Assembly (NCBI GenBank): GCA_009392075.1
Contig: VFHG01000149.1
Span: 1 to 14,125 of the forward strand
Length of the DNA: 14,125 bases
Direction of reading: 5' to 3'
Origin: SAR202 cluster bacterium
Lineage (GTDB): Bacteria > Chloroflexota > Dehalococcoidia > UBA3495
Position 1 is the stretch's first letter; the number at the start of each line of letters is the position of its first letter. The notes under the pieces were generated by a model, which was not told the origin of the DNA, did no database searches, and saw nothing but the letters and a program-made list of their open reading frames with translations. A program made the translations under genes and the position numbers. This document shows, piece by piece, positions 1 to 6,972 of the stretch.

Positions 1-1
1 G

Positions 2-70
2 AAATACATGGGTTCAGAGCTTAAGAAGGGAGTCCGGCCAACTTTGATGGGCACGTATCAACACCGATAG
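2..70 (+). CDS. C-terminal end of a gene entering from the left (partial)
   Basis: Frame 2 is open from the window edge to a TAG at 68-70. It reads as a natural polar C-terminus of 22 codons that includes MGSELKKGVRPTLMG and ends in QHR. The other two plus frames hit stops at 22-24 and 45-47. The stop lies 14 bases before a perfect hairpin, which is where a gene end is expected, and the next gene is convergent. I do not recognise the family from so short a tail. The call rests on context and could be chance. Confidence 0.4.
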   Translation, partial: KYMGSELKKGVRPTLMGTYQHR

Positions 71-84
71 CAGGTTTTGGAGAT

Positions 85-115
85 AAATAGGGCCTCGAAT
101 CTCGAGGCCCTATTT
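85..115. terminator. Perfect 14-bp inverted repeat, probable bidirectional terminator
   Basis: Bases 85-98 and 102-115 are exact reverse complements (AAATAGGGCCTCGA / TCGAGGCCCTATTT) around a 3-base ATC centre. Each arm carries a GC core (GGGCCTCGA) with an A/T-rich outer end, so on either strand the stem finishes in TATTT and then A/T-rich bases. No long U-run follows. The element sits between two convergent gene ends, the partial gene stopping at 70 and the NHL gene stopping at 159, which suits a shared terminator. Confidence 0.8.
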
Positions 116-158
116 GATAGAAGCTTTGGGTCACGTCAGACCCGCCTGAGAGTCCAGT

Positions 159-1187
159 CTACAGGCGAGGCCCAGCGAAGGTTGGCGACTGGCTCTTGTA
201 GACTTGGATGCGGTTCCGAGCCGACTCAGGAACAAAGATGTTTCCTTCGTTGTCAACGGTCACGCCGGTGGGTCCCCAGAAGTCTTTTTCGCGCTCCAAA
301 CCTTGGGCTCGATCTCGTTCGCCATACATCTCTGGGTTGGCGTCCAGTTTGTCCTTGCCCCACTTTGAGAGGCCAGCTTCACCGGTCTTTAGGTCGATGA
401 ACTTGCCGGTCTCGTCGAAGATCTGCAGCCGGTTGTTGAGCCAATCGGCGACATATATTACGCCGTCTTGGTCAACCGCTACATCGGTAGGACGGTCGAA
501 TTCACCCTCCCCTGATCCGGAGCTCCCAAACTTCATAAGGAACTTGCCGTCGGGCCCGAACTTTTGGATTCGGTCGTTTCGCCAGTCGGCGATGTAGATG
601 TCTCCTGCCTCGTCGATGGTTATGCCCCAAGGCATGTTGAACTGACCGTCGCCGCTGCCATACGTGCCGAATTGGGCGAGGTATTTGCCATCTTTGTTGA
701 ACTTTTGGACGCGGTGGTTGCCGCTGTCCACTATGTACAAGTTGTCGTCGGCATCAAAGGCCATGCCCGAGGGACGATCCAGTTCGCCGTCTCCAGAACC
801 GGTACGCTCTTCCCATTTGCCTAGGAAGTCGCCGTCCTTGGAGAACGAGGAGATTCGATTCAGCCACTCGTCGCTGATGAAGAGATTCTCTTGACTATCA
901 AGGGCGATGCTGGTTGGCCAGACTAAAGACCCATCATCCATATTGTGTGCGTGGGGGCCCTGGTAATCGATACCCCTGGCGAATACGGAGATGTATTCCT
1001 CGTCGGTGGTGCAAACGACGACACGGACGCCTTCTGGGCGGAACTCCGAACTCCGGCAGAGGACATACATGATGCCTTCTTTACCACGGGCGACGTCTAC
1101 CGGATAGGTGAAGCCGGGGCCAAATTGCTCACCGCGACCGATTGTCTTAGTGTATTGCACATTTATATGTGAAATCTCTGTTGTCAT
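159..1187 (-). CDS. NHL-repeat beta-propeller protein
   Basis: This 342-residue protein is built almost entirely of NHL repeats, which fold into a beta-propeller used for binding or, in some families, for lactonase/lyase chemistry. About six blades are visible near residues 28-58, 88-116, 136-163, 183-210, 230-257 and 303-330. The best follow the pattern P-x-G/D-(I/V)-x-(I/V)-D-x-x-G-x-(I/L)-Y-(I/V)-x-D-x-x-N-x-R-(I/V)-Q-x-F, for example YIVDSGNHRVQKF near 151-163. An insertion rich in K, E and D (about 268-302) separates blades five and six. No signal peptide or membrane segment is visible, so a cytoplasmic location is inferred. The ATG at 1187 follows GAGGAA closely. It is the last gene of the DUF1800-DUF1501-NHL operon, 45 bases after DUF1501. 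The specific substrate or partner is unknown; NHL proteins are often annotated as gluconolactonase-like or 6-bladed propeller proteins. Confidence 0.88.
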   Translation of the reverse strand: MTTEISHINVQYTKTIGRGEQFGPGFTYPVDVARGKEGIMYVLCRSSEFRPEGVRVVVCTTDEEYISVFARGIDYQGPHAHNMDDGSLVWPTSIALDSQENLFISDEWLNRISSFSKDGDFLGKWEERTGSGDGELDRPSGMAFDADDNLYIVDSGNHRVQKFNKDGKYLAQFGTYGSGDGQFNMPWGITIDEAGDIYIADWRNDRIQKFGPDGKFLMKFGSSGSGEGEFDRPTDVAVDQDGVIYVADWLNNRLQIFDETGKFIDLKTGEAGLSKWGKDKLDANPEMYGERDRAQGLEREKDFWGPTGVTVDNEGNIFVPESARNRIQVYKSQSPTFAGPRL

Positions 1188-1232
1188 TTGTTCCTCACAA
1201 AGTTAGATTTTGATGAGTTAGACAGGCCAGAT

Positions 1233-2366
1233 TTAGATAAAGGCCAGTTGTTCGAATTCGCCGCCAACAATGGGTTTGGCGTCCAGGCCCATCCACTTCT
1301 CTAGGATGGTGGAATAAACACCCCGGAAGTCGTTGTTGTGCTGTAGATCCCCGTCGTCTAGCTTTTCGGCGTCCAAGGAAGGATACTCACCATAGAGTCC
1401 GCCCTTGACCTGGTCTCCAATTATGAAGCAGTGTCCGCCTGCGCCGTGGTCGGTGCCGGAGCCATTGTCCTTTACGCGGCGGCCGAACTCGGAGAAGACC
1501 ATGAGCATCACATTTTCCCCTGCATTGTGCTCTTTCAGGTCGTCATAGAAGTCGCCAACGGCACGGCTGGTCTCGCTCCAAAGCCTGGTATGGGCGGCCA
1601 ACTCACCGGCGTGGGTGTCAAAACTGTTGAAGGGGGCTGTGGTGTAAAGCACCCTGGTGCCGAACCCAGCCAGATGGGTCTGCACAATGTTGCGCATGTA
1701 CTGGCTGACAGTGTCTGATCCGTATTCCACGGTCGAGGAATACATCTCAGGCGCACTGCTCAGGATGTCGGCCCCTTTCAGGGCGTCCAATCCTGTATGG
1801 GCAAGGTAATCCATCACTGGGCCGGTCCCGATCATAGGGGTATAAACCTTGGTGAAGACATCAAGGGCCTTCAGACGCTGGTCTGTGTCGTCTATTCCCG
1901 TGAGAACTCCGTAGGTTTCCAGGTTACCCACAGACGCCGCCGCTACTCCCGGTGCCACAAGGGCTCGGGGCAGGCCGCGTCCAAAGTTCACCGCGGTTAG
2001 AACGTTTTCGCCTTTGGGGTCGAGGTCCCGGACAACCCGGCCCAGCCAGCCTTCGTCACCAATCTTGGTGGGTTCGCAGGTGTGCCAGATGTCCATTGAG
2101 CGGAAGTGTGACCGGCTAGCGGTGGGATAGCCAACTCCCTGAATCACCGCCATATGACCTTCGTCATAAATCTTTTTCATGGGACCCATGTTGGGGTTGA
2201 AGCCAATCTTATCGTTGATCGGCAGAACCTGATCTTCAGCGATAAGGACGTTGGGGCGGTTGTCGAAATACTTGGGGTTGTTGTAAGGAACCACGGTGTT
2301 CAGCGCGTCATTCCCGCCAGCTAATTGAAGGACCACTAATACCGGGTCTTTCTTCGTAGAAGTCAT
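1233..2366 (-). CDS. DUF1501 family protein (alkaline phosphatase/sulfatase-like fold), no Tat signal
   Basis: This 377-residue protein carries the marks of the DUF1501 family: the N-terminal strand and loop VVLQLAGGNDALNTVVPY (about 11-28), RSHFRSMDIWHT (85-96), FDTHAGELAAHT (249-260), VFSEFGRRVKDNGS (290-303) and GTDHGAGG (304-311). The His/Asp-rich FDTH and GTDHG motifs are presumed metal ligands by analogy with the alkaline-phosphatase superfamily; the real substrate is not known. Most members begin with a twin-arginine leader and are exported. Here the family motif starts at residue 11 and no leader is possible, so a cytoplasmic protein is inferred. The ATG at 2366 is preceded by GGGAGA with 7-8 bases of spacing. 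It follows the DUF1800 gene by 122 bases and precedes the NHL gene by 45. DUF1501 and DUF1800 genes commonly pair, which supports a joint function. Confidence 0.92.
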   Translation of the reverse strand: MTSTKKDPVLVVLQLAGGNDALNTVVPYNNPKYFDNRPNVLIAEDQVLPINDKIGFNPNMGPMKKIYDEGHMAVIQGVGYPTASRSHFRSMDIWHTCEPTKIGDEGWLGRVVRDLDPKGENVLTAVNFGRGLPRALVAPGVAAASVGNLETYGVLTGIDDTDQRLKALDVFTKVYTPMIGTGPVMDYLAHTGLDALKGADILSSAPEMYSSTVEYGSDTVSQYMRNIVQTHLAGFGTRVLYTTAPFNSFDTHAGELAAHTRLWSETSRAVGDFYDDLKEHNAGENVMLMVFSEFGRRVKDNGSGTDHGAGGHCFIIGDQVKGGLYGEYPSLDAEKLDDGDLQHNNDFRGVYSTILEKWMGLDAKPIVGGEFEQLAFI

Positions 2367-2406
2367 TCTTTAATCTCCCATATTCTTGTCGGACCAATCG
2401 TTTTGA

Positions 2407-2463
2407 TTTGAATCTGAAGCTGCTCAGTCGTTTTAGTGCAGACCTCGGCAGCTTCAATTCAAA
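2407..2463. repeat. Inverted repeat in the DUF1800-DUF1501 gap
   Basis: Arms 2407-2423 (TTTGAATCTGAAGCTGC) and 2448-2463 (GCAGCTTCAATTCAAA) pair over 16 bp with a single bulged C at 2414. The loop is 24 bases. In the operon transcript (minus strand) this would form a stable hairpin between two cistrons. No U-run follows, so it looks more like an mRNA processing or stability element than a terminator. Function is inferred only. Confidence 0.6.
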
Positions 2464-2488
2464 ATGTCGTATCCGCCTATGGAATGGC

Positions 2489-3895
2489 CTAGGCGAATAG
2501 GTACTCGGTGGTGGCCACGATCGACTGGAGCATGGTAGCAACTTGGACGGGGAATTCCTCTGAGTCGGAACGGATCTCTCCGTCGCTTCCAGCCAGTTCC
2601 AGCAGTTGGTTTCGGGTCTCGTTTGCCAGCTGGTAGGATCCCAGGTTCTCAAGGCAGCCTTCAACCAACTGTTCCGCGGTTAGCACAGGGCCAACACTGC
2701 TCAAGCGGTTGATGATGTTTTTCACACCGGAGTGGTTGATGTTACCAACCTGGTCGGCGGTGAAGTTGATGCGTTCCACAAGAGTTCCGGAGTCGATCCA
2801 CTCACGGCCAGTATGCCAACCCTCAACTGTGGGCGGGTTCAGCAAATCTTGGCCCATGTACCGGATGTTCATGGTCATGAGGTCAAGGCCGGGCCGGGGG
2901 AATTTGAAGTCTCCCACCAGCTTGAGTGTGCCAACCACGGTCTCCGCCGGGCTCTTCACCTTGGCGAAAGTGGAGTTCTTGAAGAAGTCCGACTTGAACA
3001 ACACTCGCAGCATGGCGGTGATGTTGTAGTTGGAACGGAAGTATTCTTCTTCCAACATCTTGATGGCTTCAATGTCCTGTGGAGGAGTGTCCTTCCAGGC
3101 GGGAACCTGTACATCGTCGGCAACGAAGAAGTTGTAGAGGTGGCGCGCCACGAACCGGGCAGTGGCGGGCTGTTTCACGATGATGTCTACGATGTCATCG
3201 CCGTCGAAGTTTCCGGTCTCGCCCAAGAATGTCTTCTCTTCGGCGTCGTGGTCACGGGGGTCGTACATGAACTTTGCGTCGTATTTTCCGTAGGGATAGC
3301 GAGGGACTGAGTTGGTCACAGTCCATCCGGTGAAGGCCCGGGCCGCCTCTTTGACATCGTCTTCGCTGTAGTTGAACTCGCCGTCCATACCAACGCCCAG
3401 GGAGAACAACTCCAAGAGCTCGCGGCCCCAGTTCTCATTTATGGCGCCCTTGTGGCTCATGCAGTTGTCCAGGTAGAAGACCATAGCCGGGTCCTTGGAC
3501 AATCCCTTTAGCAGTTCGTGGAAGCTACCCATGCCAACGGTCCGGAACATGTCCAGTTCCGCGCCCTGCTGTTTGGGGTACTCGCACTTGGCATGGCCGG
3601 TTACTAGGACGCAGTGCCAGAAGAGGGCGATCTTTTCCTGGAGGGGGCGCTTGGAGTTGATCATGCGGAAGGTCCACTCTTCCTGCTGGCCTTCCAGACC
3701 TGCCTGGGAGAGCCAGTCCACCTTGTAGCGCATCATGAGGTCGCGCTCCATGGGAGGTTGGGACTCAGGGTCTAGTAGTTCTTCGACGGTAGCGTCGTAA
3801 CCTTTGGCTGCCCTGGCTTGCAGTTCTTCCAAGGGGGCGCCAAAACCGGCGCGGCGCATCAGATGGGCGATTAATGAGATATCTTGATCAGACAA
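2489..3895 (-). CDS. DUF1800 family protein, no signal peptide
   Basis: This 468-residue protein belongs to the DUF1800 family. Diagnostic segments in order are AHLMRRAGFGA at 10-20, an FWHCVLVTG block at 92-100, NENWGRELLELFSLGVG at 153-169, the DDVKEAARAFTGW block at 179-191, RHLYNFFVAD at 251-260, and LLNPPTVEGWHTGREW at 351-366. The biochemical role of the family is not established; it is found next to DUF1501 and is usually exported. This copy starts only ten residues before the first family motif, so there is no room for a leader. The start is a TTG at 3893-3895, backed by a strong GGGAGG six bases upstream; the first in-frame ATG would cut into the N-terminal motif. It is the first gene of the minus-strand operon with DUF1501 and the NHL protein. 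The product is very probably cytoplasmic, acting with DUF1501. Confidence 0.92.
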   Translation of the reverse strand: MSDQDISLIAHLMRRAGFGAPLEELQARAAKGYDATVEELLDPESQPPMERDLMMRYKVDWLSQAGLEGQQEEWTFRMINSKRPLQEKIALFWHCVLVTGHAKCEYPKQQGAELDMFRTVGMGSFHELLKGLSKDPAMVFYLDNCMSHKGAINENWGRELLELFSLGVGMDGEFNYSEDDVKEAARAFTGWTVTNSVPRYPYGKYDAKFMYDPRDHDAEEKTFLGETGNFDGDDIVDIIVKQPATARFVARHLYNFFVADDVQVPAWKDTPPQDIEAIKMLEEEYFRSNYNITAMLRVLFKSDFFKNSTFAKVKSPAETVVGTLKLVGDFKFPRPGLDLMTMNIRYMGQDLLNPPTVEGWHTGREWIDSGTLVERINFTADQVGNINHSGVKNIINRLSSVGPVLTAEQLVEGCLENLGSYQLANETRNQLLELAGSDGEIRSDSEEFPVQVATMLQSIVATTEYLFA

Positions 3896-4159
3896 TTGTT
3901 TCCTCCCAACTCAACAATTTGATAGTGCCACCGTGGGATTAATATTGCTGTTACCGGTGTAATCGCATCTAAAAAGTACGAAAACCGCAGCATGTTGACT
4001 AGTTTCGTTAAAAACTGTCAAATGGGCCCGATTTCAGACCGAAGCCACCTCCGCATCATATTCCCGGTCTGGCCAATGGTCAATACAAAGGCTGGGCCGA
4101 TATTAACTGAACCCATAGGAACCCCTGAAAAAAACTGGTGGTCGGGGGAATCCAAAGGC
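3896..4159. other. 264-base intergenic region with two dyads
   Basis: This gap lies between the ThDP enzyme operon end (4160) and the DUF1800 start (3895), both on the minus strand, so it must hold one operon's end and the next one's promoter. Two imperfect hairpins are visible. One is 3995-4021 (TTGAC-T-AGTTT / AAACTGTCAA, one bulged base). The other is 4035-4071 (CAGACCG / CGGTCTG). On the minus strand the first contains a TTGACA at 4021-4016 that could be a -35 box, but I find no good -10 at the right distance. A run of seven A (T on the minus strand) lies near 4127-4134 without a convincing stem before it. Neither promoter nor terminator can be called firmly. Confidence 0.4.
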
Positions 4160-4750
4160 CTATTTAAGTGTGATACCCAACTCCGCTTGCAGGACCTTGA
4201 TGGTCTCAGCCCGGGAACGCTGGGGCTTCCGCACCCGGCGGCCGATGGGCTCGTTCTCGATCTTGGGGATCATTTTCATTGCGACGAAAACGGGTCCCTC
4301 TTCTTTCATGATCAATTCTATACTGTTGGTGAATTCTTCCAGGTTGTCGAACTCGAACGTCTTCTTATACCCGGCTTCCCTGGCCATCCCTGCATAGTTG
4401 ATCTCCGATGCGTTGGGCACGGGCTGTCCGCCGGTAGTGGCGTAACATTCGTTGTCCATCAGGAAATGGAAGAAGTTCTTGGGCTTCTTGCCAGCAACGG
4501 TCCCAAGTACACCCATGTTCATCTGAAGCGAGCCTTCGGAGTCGAAGAGCACTACCTTTTCATCGGGCTGGGCAAGGGCGAAGCCCAAAGCGGCCGTGTT
4601 GGTCTGTCCCATGGCGCCCTGGAACGACAGGTCGCGGCTTTCGTTATCCGAAATCTCGCGCCAGTCTCGGCCTGCGGTGCCCGTAACTACGACGATGGCC
4701 TTCTCACGGTGCGGTTGAAAGGCCCGGAACATATCTGCTGAGTCGAACAT
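4160..4750 (-). CDS. ThDP-binding subunit of a ComDE-like 2-oxo acid decarboxylase (beta/ComE-like)
   Basis: This 196-residue protein is the C-terminal (diphosphate-binding) half of a ThDP enzyme, as in the beta subunits of sulfopyruvate decarboxylase (ComE) and the related half of phosphonopyruvate decarboxylase. The ThDP/Mg2+ signature runs from VVLFDSEGSLQMNMG (66-80) to FLMDNECYATTGGQP (96-110). The spacing from the SEG triplet to Asn100 is normal at about 27 residues. The usual Gly-Asp-Gly is Ser71-Glu72-Gly73 here, a departure at the first metal ligand. FQGAMGQTNTAALGFALAQP (43-62) matches the conserved block before the motif. The ATG at 4750 has GGAG seven bases upstream. It follows the alpha subunit gene by 54 bases in the same operon. 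By family it decarboxylates a short 2-oxo acid such as sulfopyruvate or phosphonopyruvate; the true substrate cannot be read from sequence. Acetolactate-synthase-like half-domains are an alternative annotation. Confidence 0.82.
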   Translation of the reverse strand: MFDSADMFRAFQPHREKAIVVVTGTAGRDWREISDNESRDLSFQGAMGQTNTAALGFALAQPDEKVVLFDSEGSLQMNMGVLGTVAGKKPKNFFHFLMDNECYATTGGQPVPNASEINYAGMAREAGYKKTFEFDNLEEFTNSIELIMKEEGPVFVAMKMIPKIENEPIGRRVRKPQRSRAETIKVLQAELGITLK

Positions 4751-4804
4751 ATTGTATCTCCAGTCGAATTATCTAAGTGCAAGATGTGCCTGGATCGGGC
4801 CGAC

Positions 4805-5326
4805 CTACATCCGGTTGAAGCCGTGATACTCGTCTCCGACCAGTACGGCAACGGGCCGGTTTTGGGCCCGGGCTTCTTCGAAGGCGATTGAGATCCGGCT
4901 AGCGTCGTCATCGGTCTCCAACAGGTAGTAGTTGATGCCCATGGCGTGTAAGAAAGTCTCAGTGTAGCGGGCGGCCGAGTCGGTGATCACGCCATGGCGC
5001 GTCCAACCCCGGTAGCCGATCAACATGACCAGCGGGAAACCAGCGTCGATGGACATTCCGCGGATGGAGTCGCCTGATTCCATCATGCCGGTGTTCTGGA
5101 TGACGCAGACGGGGACTTTGCCGCCGACGATCAGACCAAGGGCGATGGCGAAAGTCTCGCCCTCACGTGAGGAGGGGACAACGTCCAGCCAGTCCTGTTC
5201 CTTCATCAATTCGTAGAGGTAATTTGTTTCGCTATCGGGAATCGTCACGATGTGGGTGACACCGTTCTTCTTGAATTCTGCAACCAGGGACTCCGGTTTC
5301 AGTAATGCTGCCTGTTGTTGAACCAT
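4805..5326 (-). CDS. Pyrimidine-binding subunit of a ComDE-like 2-oxo acid decarboxylase (alpha/ComD-like)
   Basis: This 173-residue protein is the N-terminal (aminopyrimidine-binding) half of a ThDP enzyme, corresponding to ComD of sulfopyruvate decarboxylase. THIVTIPDSETNYLYELM (24-41) is the usual first strand and helix. The SREGETFAIALGL block (53-65) holds Glu55, the expected glutamate that activates the cofactor, and VCVIQNTGMMESGDSIRG (73-90) matches the conserved QN-x-G region. The active site would form at the interface with the downstream beta subunit. The ATG at 5326 has an excellent AGAGGAG about six bases upstream. The gene is first in a two-gene minus-strand operon, behind a promoter at 5417-5446 shared back-to-back with the transporter/monooxygenase operon. 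Fused versions (phosphonopyruvate decarboxylase, acetolactate synthase) exist, but here the two halves are separate genes. Family is fairly certain; substrate is not. Confidence 0.82.
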   Translation of the reverse strand: MVQQQAALLKPESLVAEFKKNGVTHIVTIPDSETNYLYELMKEQDWLDVVPSSREGETFAIALGLIVGGKVPVCVIQNTGMMESGDSIRGMSIDAGFPLVMLIGYRGWTRHGVITDSAARYTETFLHAMGINYYLLETDDDASRISIAFEEARAQNRPVAVLVGDEYHGFNRM

Positions 5327-5416
5327 CGGTCGCTCCTCTGTGGACGATTCTGAGTTCCGTTATGGCGTGGCTAGGCCATCACACACGGGACTCGCTTGGC
5401 TGTTTTGGGGCGCCTC

Positions 5417-5446
5417 ATTATATTAACCATCTGATCCCACAGTCAA
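5417..5446 (-). promoter_or_regulatory. Sigma-70-type promoter for the ThDP decarboxylase operon
   Basis: Reading the minus strand, TTGACT (5446-5441) and a perfect TATAAT (5422-5417) are separated by 18 bases. The start of transcription would fall near 5410, giving an 80-base leader before the ATG at 5326. This is the best promoter match in the window. Its -35 box overlaps the dyad at 5442-5458. Confidence 0.7.
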
Positions 5447-5458
5447 TCTTGAATTGAC
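5442..5458. promoter_or_regulatory. Operator-like dyad GTCAAT-N5-ATTGAC
   Basis: GTCAAT (5442-5447) and ATTGAC (5453-5458) are exact inverted repeats with a 5-base spacer. The left arm contains the -35 of the decarboxylase promoter, so a protein bound here would block or reposition polymerase. The right arm gives a TTGAC facing the plus-strand genes, but I see no matching -10. The binding protein is unknown; no regulator gene is adjacent. Confidence 0.5.
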
Positions 5459-5478
5459 CATGCCTGGATCATCTAGGG

Positions 5479-5491
5479 CCTTGAATCAAGG
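5479..5491. promoter_or_regulatory. Operator-like palindrome CCTTGA-A-TCAAGG
   Basis: A perfect 6-bp inverted repeat around one base. It shares the core CTTGAAT with the dyad upstream (5448-5454 versus 5480-5486). The two copies lie 32 bases apart, about three helical turns, which would place two bound proteins on the same DNA face. Role inferred. Confidence 0.4.
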
Positions 5492-5495
5492 GACT

Positions 5496-5534
5496 CGGCC
5501 TCCCGACGTGCGTTTGTGTATCATTGGGAGGCCG
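5496..5534. repeat. Perfect 9-bp inverted repeat in the leader of the transporter operon
   Basis: CGGCCTCCC (5496-5504) and GGGAGGCCG (5526-5534) pair exactly around a 21-base loop, about 100 bases before the first MFS start codon. If transcribed it would form a GC-rich hairpin in the 5' leader. No U-run follows, so it is not a simple terminator. Confidence 0.5.
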
Positions 5535-5636
5535 CCGGTCGAGACGCAAGATCTAAGTCCGTTTACTGCCCGGTCTGGCCTAACATTTGATCTTCACCTC
5601 CGTCCTACCGAGTTTATGGGCGGCAAGGCTGCCTGA

Positions 5637-6959
5637 ATGCTACTCGCGCCCCGCCTAAGGGATACCTTCCCCTTCTACTACGGCTGGATCGTTGTGGGCG
5701 CCTCCAGCACGGTCGTATTCGCCCGGATGGCGCCGGCCATAACCACGCTCACCGTGTTGATCTTCCCTATATCACACCAATTGGGCTGGAGCCGTACCCT
5801 CATCGCAGGGTCGGTCAGCGCCGGGGCATTGGCGTCGCTGGTTCTCTCGCCGGTTGTTGGATGGGCCATCGACCGTTTCGGCGCACGCCCGGTGCTGGTG
5901 GTCAGTGTGCTCGTCCTCGGTGTGGCCATGATTTCCTTGGCTTGGGCCACGGTCCCACTGACTTTTTATCTGGCGTTCGCCGCTGGCCGGATTGTCTTTC
6001 ACACCTCGGCGCCCATCGGAGCAAGCACGGTCGCCGCCCGGTGGTTCATCAGAAAACGGGGCCGGGCAATCGGCATGATCTTCCTATTCGGCGCCATCGG
6101 TGGTGTCGTGTTCACCATGGTTGCCTCATTGGTGGTTGAGAGTCACGGACTGAAGGCAACCTGGATCGCCATGGGCCTGGTCGTGCTCGTGTTTTCTGTG
6201 GCGCCATCCCTGCTACTGGTGGCCGAAAGACCCGAGGACATCGGTCTTCTTCCGGATGGCGAGCCACCTGACTCAACTGATGCGGAGAAAGGCGCCGGAG
6301 CTATCGTACCGGTTGGCGTGCCGGATTCTCCCGCAACCGTGCTGCCACGGGCGCAAATGACCGCCGATACCGATTCTTGGACGCTTGGGGAAGCCGTTCG
6401 CACCAAAACTTTTTGGCTATTGGTTTTCATGGGGTTCGCCTCGTTTTTCGTCCACACCAGCATCGGCGTACACATGGGCGCATATTTCCGGGATGTAGGT
6501 CTTGGCGCCACATCGGCCGCGCTGGCGGTGAGCCTCAGTTGGTCCGTGTCGGCGGTTGGCAGCTTGATTTGGGGTTGGGTCACCGACCGGATTGACGTGC
6601 GCTACGCGTATTCCGGGATGTTCCTTTTCCAGGCCGGGAGCACCCTGTACCTGATATTTGTCGGGGGAACGCTCGGCGTGTTCCTGGCGTCCGGACTGTT
6701 CGGAATAGTCTCCGCCGGAACCAACGTTGTGCCCTCGGTGATCTATGCAAATTATTTCGGCCGGTCGTCATTGGGCCGGATCCGGGGGCTTGGGGAGGTG
6801 GGAGTTTTGCTGGGGCAGGCGACCGGGCCGGTCATCGCCGGGATTCTATTTGACCTGCGGGGCGGCTACAGTACGATATTCACAGCTTTCGTAGTATTGG
6901 CCCTCGTTTGCAGTCTGTTGGTGCTTAAGGCTAGAGCTCCGGTCAAGGCGGTTATCTAG
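5637..6959 (+). CDS. MFS transporter, OFA/MCT-like, first of a tandem pair
   Basis: This 440-residue membrane protein has the layout of a 12-helix major facilitator carrier. The N-terminus reads FPFYYGWIVVGASS (11-24), a start common in OFA/monocarboxylate-like MFS proteins. The loop between helices 2 and 3 carries the motif G75-W-A-I-D79-R80-F-G82-A-R84, and RWFIRKRGRAIG (135-146) marks the loop between helices 4 and 5. A central hydrophilic loop (about 205-260) begins with ERPEDIGLLPD. The ATG abuts an in-frame TGA, so no longer N-terminus is possible. The ribosome site is weak (AAGG about ten bases upstream). It is followed after 13 bases by a close paralogue and then by a flavin monooxygenase, so all three are probably co-transcribed. 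Import of an organic acid is the likely role by family; export cannot be excluded. Confidence 0.9.
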   Translation: MLLAPRLRDTFPFYYGWIVVGASSTVVFARMAPAITTLTVLIFPISHQLGWSRTLIAGSVSAGALASLVLSPVVGWAIDRFGARPVLVVSVLVLGVAMISLAWATVPLTFYLAFAAGRIVFHTSAPIGASTVAARWFIRKRGRAIGMIFLFGAIGGVVFTMVASLVVESHGLKATWIAMGLVVLVFSVAPSLLLVAERPEDIGLLPDGEPPDSTDAEKGAGAIVPVGVPDSPATVLPRAQMTADTDSWTLGEAVRTKTFWLLVFMGFASFFVHTSIGVHMGAYFRDVGLGATSAALAVSLSWSVSAVGSLIWGWVTDRIDVRYAYSGMFLFQAGSTLYLIFVGGTLGVFLASGLFGIVSAGTNVVPSVIYANYFGRSSLGRIRGLGEVGVLLGQATGPVIAGILFDLRGGYSTIFTAFVVLALVCSLLVLKARAPVKAVI

Positions 6960-6972
6960 CGATGATATTTAG

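Noticed and set aside
4100..4159. Terminator for the ThDP operon from the T7 run on the minus strand
   Set aside because: The run is real but no convincing GC stem directly precedes it, so I did not list it as a terminator.
3992..4741. A 249-codon plus-strand frame
   Set aside because: It lies almost wholly antisense to the ThDP beta subunit, whose motifs are clear. The part outside it shows no domain.
5454..5636. A 60-codon plus-strand frame ending directly before the first MFS gene
   Set aside because: It begins inside an operator-like dyad, spans a GC-rich inverted repeat, has no ribosome site and shows no recognisable domain. More likely leader sequence.
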